Positions 4,101 through 9,028 of a stretch of 14,706 nt of DNA are shown here, piece by piece. The position numbers were made by a program, and so were the translations under genes. This stretch comes from Baffinella frigidus (lineage: Eukaryota > Cryptophyceae > Cryptomonadales > Baffinellaceae), in contig MU646365.1 in NCBI GenBank assembly GCA_026770585.1, positions 770,243 through 784,948 on the forward strand. The letters are read 5' to 3'. How positions within the stretch are numbered: the stretch's first letter is position 1; each line of letters opens with the position of its first letter. The notes below the pieces were generated by a model that saw nothing but the letters and a program-made list of their open reading frames with translations, was not told the origin of the DNA and did not search any database.

Positions 4101-6999
4101 TGACCTATCTCCAGTGGGCGCCTTTTCTCGGATGTCGGGAAGGATGGGGAATAAATGTCTGCGAGATGGAGCTGAGGTGGAGGAAGACCCCGGAGAGGGT
4201 TCAGGGTCTAGGGTTAAGGGTTCCCCCTCCTAAACCCTAAACCCCAAAGGGCTCTAGACCCCGTCCCGGAAGCCTCGTAGTCTACCGAGTGGAGGGGCGA
4301 TACATGTCTCGGGGATGGAGCTGAGGCGGAGGAAGACCCCGAGGAGGGTCGCTTTCTCCGTGGCCACGCCCGCGCCCTGCAACTGTTTGGGGCTGAGCGT
4401 TTCAGGAGGTAGGCTTTATGGGGGTGGGGTTTAGGGTGTCGTTCTAGGGTTGAAGGGTGAGATTTTGGGGGTTTGTGGTTAGGGTTGAGGGGTTAGTGTT
4501 TCGGGTGTATGCGTCCTGCAAGGGCACGGGGTTTATGGTGTATGGTTTATGGTTTATGGTTTATGGTTTATGGTTTATGGTTTATGGTTTATTGGTAATA
4601 AGTTCTGGGTCCTGGGTTATGGTTTGTGGTTGAGGGTTTATGGTTTAGGAAGACGCCAAAAGCGTTGCTTTCTCCGTGGCCATGCCCGCGCCCTGCAACT
4701 GTTTGGGGCTGAGCGTTTCAGGAGGTAGGCTTTATGGGGGTGGGGTTTAGGGTGTCGTTCTAGGGTTGAAGGGTGAGATTTTGGGGGTTTGTGGTTAGGG
4801 TGGAGGGGTTAGAGTTTCGGGTGTATGCGTCTTGCAAGGGCACGGGGTTATATGTTTATGGTTTGTGGTCTATGGTTTACGGTTTATGGTTTATGGTTTA
4901 TGATTTATGGTGTACGAGTTAGGATTTAGGGTTTAGGATGAGGCCGAGGAGGGTTGATGTTTCGGTGACTGGGTCCGCACCCTGCGAGGGTATAGGGTTT
5001 AGGGTTTAGGGTTTAGGGTTTAGGGTTTAGGGTTTAGGGTTTAGGGTTTAGGGTTTAGGGTTTAGGGTTTAAGGTGTAGGACCAGTTTCTGCTGTGTCGC
5101 TAACGAGTGGTGCCACTGCATTTTGAACTCCGCGGATTAGGGTTCGTGACTTAGGGTTAAGTTTAGGGTTCGGGGTTTAAGGTTAGGTCTAGGGATTCTA
5201 GCTCTGCCTGGTCAATACTTGACTCACCATAATAGCGTTTCCACGTAGAAGCGAGCGAGGACCTTTTCACCTTGAATCCAAGGTGAAATTCCGGTTAGGT
5301 TCCAGGGCAATGGATAAGATTTTAGCAAAAATCGTTTAGATGGACTGTATCTGTGAAGCCCCCGATGGCTGCTAAGTGGTACTTGCCCTTTTGTACTGGA
5401 GGTATGTGTTTTATGGCGAGCCCAGTTTTATTCCGGCAGAGCTGGGGTTTAGATTTTAGGGTTTAGGGCTTAGGGTTTAGGGTTTAGGGTCTAGGGTTTC
5501 GGGTGTAGGATTTAAGGTTTAGGGTTTAGGGTTTAGGGTTTAGGGTTTAGGGTTTAGGGTTTAGGGTTTAGGGTTTACCCTTTCCATCGGTAGGGGCGTT
5601 TCCCAGAACATCGACTTCAACACAGCCTCCATCGCGCCTTTGCTGCTACCAAGTTCCTGTCAAAAGATCATTCAAATCCTGCTTTTGTATGACCGCGGGC
5701 CCGTTTTCGCGCCAAAGTTGACGGTTTTGTACCACAAAACTGGGATGTCAACTTGTGAATAGTCTGTCAAGGCTACCACAACGGCGATCCCAACACAGCC
5801 TCCATCACTCCTTTCCTGCTCCCAAGCTCCTGCGCACTCTAAAGCTCATTCTGATACTGAGTTCGTCGCGCCGCGGGCTCTTTTCCACTCCAAAGTTGAC
5901 GGATTTGTACCACAAACCCAGAACGTCAACTTGAGAAGAGTCCGCCAAGGAGCTCTTGCAGCCACGCGTTCCCCCGCGGTCGACTGGCCCACGCAGGCTT
6001 TGTACGTGGAAGTTAACTTAACCGCGAAGGGTTGTGAACGAGGGCAGGCCCCGAGTTTGTGCGCAGCTGCACGAAATTCTCCCCCGGGGGGCGGTTGTCC
6101 AGCTCTGCCTCACTCCGGTCGATAGGCTATTCTCAAGTTGCCATTCAGGGTTCGTGGTAAAAAATCGTCAACTTGGGAGCGACAAACATCCTGGTCTCAC
6201 CAAATGTCGAGACGCAATCGGCTGTGGGGTGAGCTAGCTCTCCGGGATGAATATCCGAAGCCCCCAATTCCGAAGCCCTCACCCCTCCGCACGTCCCATC
6301 AGACCCGAAGCGCGCACAAAGAAGACTGAGGGACACACCCGCCGCACCCAGCACAAAGACCGCTCCAGCCGAGCTCACGGGGGTGTGGAGGAAGGGTTTG
6401 GGGTTTGAGTTTATCGGGTCTAGGGTTGAGGGATCAGGGGGGCACCTGCAGAACGGCGAAGTGCCCGTGGAAGGGATCGACGAGGTTGAGCTTGATCACC
6501 TCCTTAATGAGCAGCGGCACGACGCTCTCGCGGTGCCCGACGAGGAGCGACTGCAGGCACGTCCCGCTGGCGTAGCCAGTCAGCGACATCGAGCGTAGCT
6601 CGGCGATCAGCGCCGGGAAAAACCCGCTGGGGAAGGTGAGGGGGGAGGACCCGTCCGCTTTCATGAGGTCAAGAAAGGTCTGCGCTGTGCTGGGAGCTGA
6701 AGCGCCCGAGAACTGCCGTGGGTTCATGATGAAGAGCGCCGCGTAAGAGACCGACTGTTTCTTCAAGTAGTCGCCATATTCCCCACCCCCCTGCAAAGAT
6801 TTTGTATACACCCCGAAGAGGAAACCAAGCTTGTCCGGCACCGCTGGAGAGACTAGCTGCGAGAGGAAGACCGCATCGACGGCAGGGCGCCCTTCCGAGA
6901 GCGGCGAACTCGCGTTGATGCTCGACGCGTCCTTGCCCAGGATTCGGGCCAGCTTGGCGGAAGCCATCCCGCTGTACGGCGGCGCGGTCAGAGAGCTCT
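97..6999 (-). CDS. UFD2: UFD2/UBE4-type E4 ubiquitin ligase, multi-exon gene fragment
   Basis: Minus-strand gene reconstructed from six exons (6446-6999, 4304-4382, 2602-2690, 1947-2048, 777-899, about 100-165). E4 enzymes extend ubiquitin chains on substrates, usually with the Cdc48/p97 machinery. Read in order, the exons give landmarks expected of the ubiquitin-elongating-factor core: a VSYAALFIMNP helix, TLLGVFLRLSSIPE (equivalent to LGPFFRLS-x-x-P), HPVGEACF (like PDVGQQCF in plants), an LHAVQDCL helix, MFSWVASAL (like LSWLAAVL), SSVGFLFNL (like SDGFLLNL) and VMLRLCKPFFDP (like VMLRLCEPFLD). Splice phases agree at every join: A/B 0, B/C 1, C/D 0, D/E 0, E/F 0. That agreement is strong internal support. 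The N-terminal exons and the C-terminal U-box were not found; the U-box should lie left of the window. Expression and intactness are unknown, because extra exon copies surround four of the exons. Confidence 0.75.
100..165 (-). CDS. UFD2: E4 ligase exon F (VMLRLCKPFFDP)
   Basis: The minus strand has a CAG acceptor at 166-168, then GTG ATG CTG AGG CTG TGC, giving VMLRLCKPFFDP followed by DDEKSLKINL. In plant E4 enzymes the comparable stretch is VMLRLCEPFLD, directly after the GMFVNLSA helix encoded here by exon E. The phase is 0, matching the end of exon E. The exon runs into the TCTAGGG array at position 99, so either a GTCTAG donor is used there or the exon is truncated by the repeat. The expected next residues (DPxYVF) are not seen. 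Confidence 0.7.
201..434. repeat. Foldback element with 36-nt inverted arms
   Basis: Positions 201-236 (ATTGTGAGGAAGCAGTCACG onward) are the inverse complement of 399-434 with two mismatches. Weaker pairing continues inward through a GAACTTCAACTTC-rich centre, which itself contains GTTCATGAAC palindromes. The shape is MITE-like or foldback. It lies downstream of exon E copy 2 and upstream of exon F in the minus-strand gene, so inside an intron. Confidence 0.8.
474..582 (+). repeat. Dispersed CCTACGGTA repeat, copy 1
   Basis: The segment includes CCCCTATGTCCCTACGG, a CCTACCGTAGG palindrome and ATTCAAAATCCCTTCGAAG. It matches the inverse complement of 8441-8548 closely, and partly that of 2497-2535. 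It is a non-coding dispersed element. Confidence 0.75.
601..633 (-). pseudogene. E4 exon E, partial second copy (3' end)
   Basis: Minus-strand codons read SSVGFIFNHFT, against SSVGFLFNLFT at the end of exon E (777-899). It is followed by GTACGC, a better donor than the GTCCCC after the main copy. The 5' two thirds of the exon are missing. Confidence 0.6.
660..775 (+). repeat. Degenerate TTTAGGG/TTTATGG tract
   Basis: Short runs of GGGTTTA, TTTATGG and GGGTTTGG heptamers fill the space between the two exon E copies. On the E4 coding strand they are C-rich. Confidence 0.7.
777..899 (-). CDS. UFD2: E4 ligase exon E (MFSWVASAL ... SSVGFLFNLFT)
   Basis: This exon is 123 bp, 41 codons, phase 0 at both ends. 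The acceptor is CTACAAAG at 900-907 on the minus strand; the donor is GTCCCC, which is weak. It encodes DKMFSWVASALRFSEARKK and, further on, SSVGFLFNLFT. This matches the E4-core order 'EAVLSWLAAVL ... K.R .. (S)DGFLLNL', which follows the LH helix of exon D and precedes VMLRLC of exon F. A truncated second copy with a better donor lies at 601-633. Confidence 0.72.
998..1062 (-). pseudogene. E4 exon D copy 6, degenerate with a 19-bp internal duplication
   Basis: The minus strand reads VQNSLTTLVRGML and is then shifted by a tandem duplication of the 19-nt GAGCATCCCGCGCACCAAG segment (plus strand, about 1002-1040). The DPTHQ end and the donor are lost. The left side of this copy abuts the CCCTCAA array. 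Confidence 0.65.
1074..1167 (+). repeat. CCCTCAA heptamer array (about 13 units)
   Basis: Near-perfect tandem heptamer CCCTCAA, between exon D copies 5 and 6. It is a telomere-like variant with its C-rich strand on plus, the opposite polarity to most tracts at 2280-5577. Confidence 0.9.
1237..1303 (-). pseudogene. E4 exon D copy 5, GC instead of GT donor
   Basis: The minus strand reads LHAVQDCLTIFVRGMLKDPTHQ, nearly identical to the main exon D over 22 codons. It ends in CAG followed by GCACTT, so only a GC donor is possible. The 5' end stops at CCCCAACC-type sequence and lacks the EVDIAIDSV start. Confidence 0.7.
1383..1428 (-). pseudogene. E4 exon D copy 4, divergent
   Basis: The minus strand reads AVQDSLTSFVSGF, recognisably the middle of exon D (AVQDCLTIFVRGM). 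It has no KDPTHQ end and no donor, and diverges into the GGGAATGAACC minisatellite. Confidence 0.5.
1488..1545 (-). pseudogene. E4 exon D copy 3, partial, with canonical GTAAGC donor
   Basis: The minus strand reads VQDCLTTLVRGMLKDPTHQ and then GTAAGC, the best donor among all copies. The first half of the exon is missing. It might be spliceable if an upstream AG (for example TTGTTAG) were used, but no good acceptor is evident. Confidence 0.65.
1665..1737 (-). pseudogene. E4 exon D copy 2, partial
   Basis: The minus strand reads VQLHAVQDCLSTFVRGMLK then DPTHQ with a GTGTGT donor. The 5' end is replaced by GGGTTGA repeat sequence at about 1738, so the EVDIAIDSVR start is lost. Confidence 0.68.
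1947..2048 (-). CDS. UFD2: E4 ligase exon D, the full copy (LHAVQDCL ... KDPTHQ)
   Basis: This exon is 102 bp, 34 codons, phase 0 at both ends. The acceptor is AATCAG with CTGAA branch-like sequence just upstream; the donor is GTGTGT. The peptide begins EVDIAIDSVRVQLHAVQDCL and ends FVRGMLKDPTHQ. In E4 cores this is the helix after the PDVG/CF segment and before the (S)W(L/V)AA helix, comparable to 'IRNFMNILYSGLHDVLMILLK'. It is the only copy with both ends complete; five truncated copies lie downstream in the gene (998-1737). Confidence 0.72.
2049..2285. other. Intron-like stretch with AT-rich palindrome
   Basis: No coding signal was seen. It holds an AATATATATTATATA palindromic stretch near 2094-2108. 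On the minus strand it supplies the region upstream of the exon D acceptor. Telomere-like GGGTTTA and GGGTTAGGG motifs are scattered through it. Confidence 0.5.
2288..2372 (+). repeat. TTTGGGG tract
   Basis: Tandem GGGGTTT heptamers with some variants (GGGGTGT, GGGTTGA) lie between exon D and the exon C copies. Small Gly/Leu/Trp-rich ORFs here are translations of this repeat. Confidence 0.85.
2393..2464 (-). pseudogene. E4 exon C copy 2, partial and diverged
   Basis: The minus strand reads DVITVRHPVGEAFFAFWMHH then KGCE, followed by GTCGAT as a possible donor. It matches exon C (DVIMMRHPVGEACFADMH) but has extra and changed residues after the CF position and lacks the 5' RDPTT segment and acceptor. 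It is 24 codons and stays open. Confidence 0.62.
2497..2535 (-). repeat. Fragment of the CCTACGGTA dispersed repeat
   Basis: AAATACCGTAGGGACATG and CTCCTGCGGA match the inverted form of 474-582, and the direct form at 8510-8540. Confidence 0.5.
2602..2690 (-). CDS. UFD2: E4 ligase exon C, full copy (MRHPVGEACFADMHRK)
   Basis: This exon is 89 bp. The acceptor is ACCAG and the donor GTCAGT. Two leading bases complete a codon left open by exon B (T + CG, Ser), then 29 codons read RDPTTRDVIMMRHPVGEACF and ADMHRKSRQ. The segment after LRLSSIPE in plant E4 enzymes is 'KSQPDVGQQCFSEASERR'; the shared P-VG--CF pattern and trailing basic residues are the evidence. Three partial copies flank it (2393-2464, 2771-2804, 2929-2961). 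Confidence 0.68.
2771..2804 (-). pseudogene. E4 exon C copy 3, 5' end only
   Basis: The AACCAG acceptor is followed by codons RGPTTRDVITS, matching RDPTTRDVI of exon C. The copy breaks before the HPVGEACF motif and continues into sequence that grades into TTAGGGG repeats. Confidence 0.6.
2815..3240 (+). repeat. Degenerate TTTAGGG/TTTGGGG tract
   Basis: Long mixed array of GGGTTTA, GGGGTTT, GGGTTCA and similar heptamers, interrupted only by exon C copy 4 and, near 3170-3220, by a twice-repeated TTGTTCAGGGTGTAA unit. Confidence 0.85.
2929..2961 (-). pseudogene. E4 exon C copy 4, 5' end only
   Basis: The AACCAG acceptor is followed by codons CDPTTRDVITS, breaking at almost the same codon as copy 3. 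Both therefore derive from one already truncated unit. Confidence 0.6.
3252..3297 (-). pseudogene. E4 exon B copy 1, 5'-truncated
   Basis: The minus strand reads LLRVFLRLRSIPET followed by a GTGACC donor. The LQGAGVATEKA start and the acceptor are absent, replaced by telomere-like repeat on the 5' side. Confidence 0.62.
3300..3500 (+). repeat. TCTAGGG/TTTAGGG tract between exon B copies
   Basis: Mixed heptamers, plus one non-repeat island at 3366-3412 (CACAAAGAAGAGATGCACTG) resembling the islands at 3785 and 4017. Confidence 0.8.
3502..3530 (-). pseudogene. E4 exon B copy 2, short remnant
   Basis: The minus strand reads HRLSSIPKT followed by GTAACC, equal to the LRLSSIPET end of exon B. Confidence 0.5.
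3570..3660 (+). repeat. TCTAGGG array with TTAGGGG end
   Basis: GGTCTAGGGTCTAGGG units at about 3572-3620 pass into GTTAGGGGTTAG units, between exon B copies 2 and 3. Confidence 0.8.
3669..3714 (-). pseudogene. E4 exon B copy 3, 5'-truncated
   Basis: The minus strand reads TLLGVFLRLSSIPE, identical to the main copy, but the donor GT is lost (ATATTT) and the 5' part runs into AACCCTGAACCC repeat. Confidence 0.65.
3783..4072. repeat. Pair of GGCATxxAGTAATGGATCAGAG repeats
   Basis: A unit beginning GGCATTAAGTAATGGATCAG (about 3780-3832) recurs at about 4012-4070 as GGCATGGAGTAATGGATCAG, each ending CGTGTGGGAAGGG or a close variant. The units travel with exon B copies 3-5, giving a duplicated block of about 235 bp. 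Confidence 0.75.
3910..3956 (-). pseudogene. E4 exon B copy 4, 5'-truncated
   Basis: The minus strand reads TLLGVLLRLRSIPET followed by GTATTC as a donor. The 5' side abuts CCCTAAACG repeat. Confidence 0.63.
4155..4200 (-). pseudogene. E4 exon B copy 5, diverged
   Basis: The minus strand reads TLSGVFLHLSSISQT; the donor position is TTTATT and lacks GT. It is truncated on the 5' side by AACCCTGAACC. Confidence 0.58.
4304..4382 (-). CDS. UFD2: E4 ligase exon B, full copy (TLLGVFLRLSSIPE)
   Basis: This exon is 79 bp, 26 codons plus one base, matching the phase of exon C. The acceptor is AAACAG (or the next CAG six bases on, same phase); the donor is GTATCG after GAGACAT. The peptide is LQGAGVATEKA then TLLGVFLRLSSIPET. 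It carries the signature 'x-x-LGPFFRLS-x-x-P' of E4 cores. It is the only copy complete at both ends. Seven other copies lie on both sides: five truncated at the 5' end (3252-4200) and two at the 3' end (4648-4698, 4936-4984). Confidence 0.75.
4351..4540. repeat. Direct duplication, unit 1 (unit 2 at 4667-4856)
   Basis: GCTTTCTCCGTGGCC and the following 190 bases recur 316 bp downstream with few changes. The unit contains the 5' half of exon B, its acceptor and upstream intron (GTTCTAGGGTTGAAGGGTGA, GCAAGGGCACGGGG). It is a recent segmental duplication of an exon with its intron. Confidence 0.85.
4530..4590 (+). repeat. TTTATGG array
   Basis: About eight near-perfect TTTATGG heptamers. A similar but degenerate tract follows the second duplication unit at 4850-4905. 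Confidence 0.9.
4648..4698 (-). pseudogene. E4 exon B copy 7, frameshifted and 3'-truncated
   Basis: The minus strand reads LQGAGMATEKATLL, then a one-base loss relative to copy 6 shifts the frame. The exon ends abruptly in CTTCCT joined to AAACCAT telomere-like repeat. This is one of the clearest exon-to-repeat junctions. Confidence 0.68.
4667..4856. repeat. Direct duplication, unit 2
   Basis: Second copy of 4351-4540, see that entry. Differences are isolated single bases (for example CCACGCC to CCATGCC). Confidence 0.85.
4936..4984 (-). pseudogene. E4 exon B copy 8, divergent and 3'-truncated
   Basis: After a CTCGCAG acceptor-like site the minus strand reads GADPVTETSTLLGLIL, aligning with GAGVATEKATLLGVFL. 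It breaks into CTAAACCC repeat. Confidence 0.52.
4994..5071 (+). repeat. Perfect TTTAGGG array (about 11 units)
   Basis: Uninterrupted GGGTTTA heptamers, the plant/algal-type telomere repeat, at an interstitial position between E4 exons A and B. Confidence 0.95.
5085..5455. other. Unique intron-like sequence with small hairpin
   Basis: No coding signal was recognised. A TTCACCTTG-AATC-CAAGGTGAA hairpin (9-bp stem, 4-nt loop) lies at 5266-5287. Scattered GGGTTTA units occur at 5138-5200. On the minus strand this would be intron between E4 exons A and B. Confidence 0.5.
5511..5577 (+). repeat. Perfect TTTAGGG array (about 9 units)
   Basis: Second uninterrupted telomere-type array, ending sharply in GGGTTTACCC at 5578. 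Degenerate units precede it from 5450. Confidence 0.95.
5713..5755 (+). repeat. AAGTTGACG palindromic element, copy 1
   Basis: About 43 bp: CAAAGTTGACGG, then TTTGTACCACAAA, then TGTCAACTTG. The terminal inverted repeats are AAGTTGAC/GTCAACTT. It resembles a very small MITE. Other copies are at 5891-5933, 6134-6175 and 13914-13960. Confidence 0.7.
5891..5933 (+). repeat. AAGTTGACG palindromic element, copy 2
   Basis: Same ends and the TTTGTACCACAAA core as copy 1; part of the second 173-bp unit. Its left flank (CCGCGGGCTCTTTTCCACTC) matches, inverted, the right flank of the copy at 13914-13960. Confidence 0.7.
6134..6175 (-). repeat. AAGTTGACG palindromic element, copy 3 (inverted)
   Basis: CAAGTTG ... 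TTCGTGGTAAAAAATCGTCAACTTGG reads as the reverse orientation of copies 1 and 2. Confidence 0.6.
6176..6445. other. Region without a supported gene, left of E4 exon A
   Basis: Minus-strand reading frames exist (6145-6378) but start at GTG and match nothing recognised. For the E4 gene this is the start of intron A/B. A short GGGTTTGGGGTTTGAG and GGGTCTAGGGTTGAGG telomere-like stretch lies at 6395-6432. Confidence 0.4.
6446..6999 (-). CDS. UFD2: E4 ligase exon A (N-terminal part of the ubiquitin-elongating-factor core)
   Basis: The longest coding exon of the window. The frame is open from a stop at 7016-7018 to one at 6434; the donor CAG/GTGCCC at 6445 gives phase 0, agreeing with exon B. An internal ATG lies at 6965-6967; the true 5' boundary is unclear, and an AG acceptor at 7000-7001 is one option. 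Landmarks are VDAVFLSQLVS (like VLERVLVDRL), KLGFLFGVYTKS (like FQYLIGCYNRA), KKQSVSYAALFIMNPRQF (like KKLCVSYCRIHLGNPDMF), FFPALIAELRSM, then a SLLVGHRESVVPLLIKEVIK helix and DPFHGHF. The order matches the start of the E4 core in plants and animals. N-terminal exons should lie right of 7000 but were not recognised. Confidence 0.72.
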
Positions 7000-7132
7000 C
7001 TGCGATGCAGGGCAGCTATCGAGAGGCCTTCAGCGGAGGCGTCGAGATGCTCTTTGGCCGGCGAAAACGTGCCCCCTTCCACAGCGAACGAAGAATGTCA
7101 CCGTCCGCCAAAAGTGTAGTTTAGTCAACTCG

Positions 7133-7190
7133 CCAGTTTGACCAGAATGTTTGACCAGTTTGACAGTTTGTAAAGCAACTCATGTTCGGT
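7133..7190. repeat. GTTTGACCAG repeat, copy 1
   Basis: GTTTGACCAG and GTTTGACAG units followed by TTTGTAAAGCAACTC. The same block occurs at 7655-7705 and a remnant (GTCGTAAAGCAACTCATTCTGG) at 8223-8244. Confidence 0.7.
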
Positions 7191-7229
7191 GTGTGTGCGA
7201 GCGTGTTCCCAGTTGGGGACTCCTCAAAC

Positions 7230-7390
7230 ACCCCAAGAGAACCAACCCTTTATCCCCTCTTCACGAGCCTCTGCACTGGAGAGCTAAACGCGATCTGAAA
7301 GCAAAAATGCTTTCTCTGCAGTCCTTTCTACGGAAGGGCGTGTCGTTGGCATATGTTGGGCGAAATTAAAACCTAAAGGACCTAAAGGAC
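7230..7390 (+). repeat. CCTAAAGGAC dispersed repeat, copy a
   Basis: About 160 bp: CCCCAAGAGAACC, TATCCCCTCTTCACGAGCC, a GAAAGC-AAAAAT-GCTTTC hairpin, TCTACGGAAGGGCGTGTCG, TATGTTGGGCGAAATTAAAA and CCTAAAGGACCTAAAGGAC. Inverted copies are at 9871-10713. ORFs here are translations of the repeat. Confidence 0.85.
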
Positions 7391-7654
7391 AACGTGGGCT
7401 TGGGGGACCCTAACAGATCCTAATATCTTTTCGAAATCGCCCTGCAAGAGGACAGATCTGTCCGCCCCAGGTAGAGCCGGGAATCGCCCCACACAACGAA
7501 ATTTTCACGGACTTCTTTTACAAATGGATGGTTGCACCGCGTGACAAAATGTTAAAACAAATGTATTCCATGTTATCCGGACGTGACCGCTTCTTCTTCA
7601 CCTTGAAATTTCCAAAAAAGGGTTGTGTCGGATCAATGAAGGTCTCTCTATCGG
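7391..7654. other. No gene or repeat recognised
   Basis: Moderately AT-rich unique sequence. A minus-strand ORF across 7518-7811 extends into repeat and matches nothing recognised. Confidence 0.4.
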
Positions 7655-7960
7655 TTTGACCAGAGTCGTGTTTGACCAGTTTGACAGATTTGTAAAGCAA
7701 CTCGTTTCCAACGTAAAAGGTCAAAAGGGTACATCGTGGCGATTGTCTCTCCCCTAACCTTGCTGACTTCCGTACATTGGAGGAAACCTCTACAATTGTT
7801 TGGTTTGACATCTGAGGTATCCGTGGTTGGGGCTCTTATGAGCCTAACGATGGGATACCATATGGGCCTTCAGCCGACTTGCTGGTCTTGGTGTTCGTGC
7901 GAGCAAGATCCTCTGGATTGACTCAGCGCCCGATGCGGATACCCTTTAGCCGGTTTCTGC
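7655..7960. repeat. Dispersed repeat block, partly an inverted copy of 10040-10300
   Basis: It begins with a second GTTTGACCAG/TAAAGCAACTC copy. TTCCGTACATTGGAGGAAACC (7768-7788) is the inverse of GGTTTCCCCCAATGTACGG at 10229-10247, and ATGAGCC...GGGATACCAT (7838-7861) is the inverse of ATGGTATCCC near 10098. This points to a composite repeat present in both orientations. Confidence 0.65.
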
Positions 7961-7980
7961 CGCGATCCTCTGTACAGGGG

Positions 7981-8079
7981 GGCTTGATATGATCCGAAAG
8001 GAAGCATGGCCTTTCTACAGAACCAGTTCCGGTGTCCGCCTATGTTGGGAGCTCGAAGAACCTAAAGGACCTAAAGGAT
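7981..8079 (+). repeat. GGAAGCATGG/CCTAAAGGAC repeat, copy f
   Basis: GGCTTGATATGATCCGAAAG ... TATGTTGGGAGCTCGAAGAA then CCTAAAGGACCTAAAGGA. It is almost the same sequence as 8576-8667 and shares its right end with the 7230-7390 family. Confidence 0.85.
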
Positions 8080-8110
8080 GGCGGATCAATGAAGGTCTCT
8101 CTACAGGGTT

Positions 8111-8182
8111 GCCTCGCTCATAAGGAGGAGCCCCCCACACACAGGACCACCGCAGGGACCGTCCTACTGTAGGGTCCTAGGG
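8111..8182. repeat. CTCGCTCATAAG/CTACTGTAGGGTCCTAG repeat fragment
   Basis: CCTCGCTCATAAGGAGGAG and CCTACTGTAGGGTCCTAGG are shared with the foldback at 8918-9028. Translated, these give the LGPYSRT-type peptides seen in several chance ORFs here. Confidence 0.6.
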
Positions 8183-8440
8183 GGTGCGCCTCAAGATTAA
8201 TAGTGAAAGGCTCTGAAATTAGAGTCGTAAAGCAACTCATTCTGGTGCAAATTACCACCAGATGAACGAAGTACCCCTGTTCATTCCCGTCAACGCATGG
8301 ATTAGTTTCTTTTGGCGCAACGAAATTCACTACACTAAGGACACGCACCGCCTCAGGGTCCTACGGTGGGGCTAGTCCTTGGAGCATCGGACCACCCTAG
8401 GGGCCACCACTGCATTCATAGGCTTCAGAAGGACCTAGCC

Positions 8441-8548
8441 ACACAGCGGACTTCGAAGGGATTTTGAATAACCCCTTGGTGAATAATCCATAAGCCCTAC
8501 GGTAGTTAATACCGTAGGGACATAGGGGGGTTCCTACGGACAAGGTAA
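8441..8548 (-). repeat. Dispersed CCTACGGTA repeat, copy 2, with a 10-bp-stem hairpin
   Basis: Inverse of 474-582. It includes the hairpin CCCTACGGTA-GTTAA-TACCGTAGGG at 8495-8519. Confidence 0.8.
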
Positions 8549-8575
8549 CGGAAACTCGGGCATTTCCTGCGGGAG

Positions 8576-8667
8576 GGCTTGATGTGATCCGAAAGGAAGC
8601 ATGGCTTTTCTGCAGAATAAGTTCCAGTGTTCGCCTATGTTGGGAGCTCGAAGAACCTAAAGGACCT
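8576..8667 (+). repeat. GGAAGCATGG/CCTAAAGGAC repeat, copy g
   Basis: Direct repeat of 7981-8079 with scattered substitutions. Confidence 0.85.
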
Positions 8668-8917
8668 GAATGCCCCCTCGTACATGTAACCCGCTGTGTG
8701 TGGGGGTCACTGACACGCGCATTGTAGGAGGTGGAGTTAGAATCCCGGAAAATGCTCGTATGAGCGGCCGACACGGGGTACAGAGGTGGCACAATGCGTA
8801 GCATGTGCGGCGCTGACACTGGTTGTTTGGCAATACATTATCAATCTCTCACGCTCACTCCACAGGTTGAGTACGAAGGGAGGCAGAGGCGCGAACCCCC
8901 CCCCCACTAGGACTACT

Positions 8918-9028
8918 GTAGGTCCCTCGCTCATAAGAAAACGCCCCCCCCTAGGACCCTACAGTAGAGCTAAGCCTCGGGCCCTATGGTGGCCCTGGGT
9001 GGGGGGCGCTTTCTTATGGGAGAGGTAC
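8918..9028. repeat. Foldback element with CTCATAAGAAA/TTTCTTATGGGAG arms
   Basis: The left arm 8918-8952 (GTAGGTCCCTCGCTCATAAG onward) pairs with the right arm 9001-9028 (GGGGGGCGCTTTCTTATGGG onward). A TAGGACCCTACAGTAG core lies next to the left arm and is repeated inverted at 9058-9073. It is MITE-like. The plus-strand ORF running through here is not a gene. Confidence 0.72.

Larger units (their letters stand above)
5618..5963. repeat. 173-bp tandem pair
   Basis: CAACACAGCCTCCATC starts at 5618 and again at 5791. The two units stay alignable through CCGCGGGC, the TTGACG element and AGTC.GYCAAGG to about 5963, with moderate divergence. No coding frame is shared. Confidence 0.75.

Noticed and set aside
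4994-5577. A true chromosome end at the TTTAGGG arrays
   Set aside because: The arrays are interstitial, with gene exons on both sides and variable orientation in the window. They are not a terminal telomere, though the region may be subtelomeric.
6145-6378. Minus-strand ORF beginning SSAGAVFVLGAAGVSLSLL, resembling a signal anchor
   Set aside because: It begins at GTG, has no homology I recognise, and ends inside an AAGTTGACG repeat. The hydrophobic start may be chance.
6669-7124. Overlapping ORFs at 6669-7082 (minus, other frame) and 6831-7124 (plus)
   Set aside because: They overlap E4 exon A, whose frame carries recognisable E4-core landmarks and phase-consistent splice sites. These are shadows, although the 7020-7082 part could hide an upstream exon.
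8118-8348. Minus-strand ORF with LGPYSRTVPAVVL
   Set aside because: The peptide is produced by the dispersed CTACTGTAGGGTCC repeat and recurs in unrelated frames elsewhere in the window.
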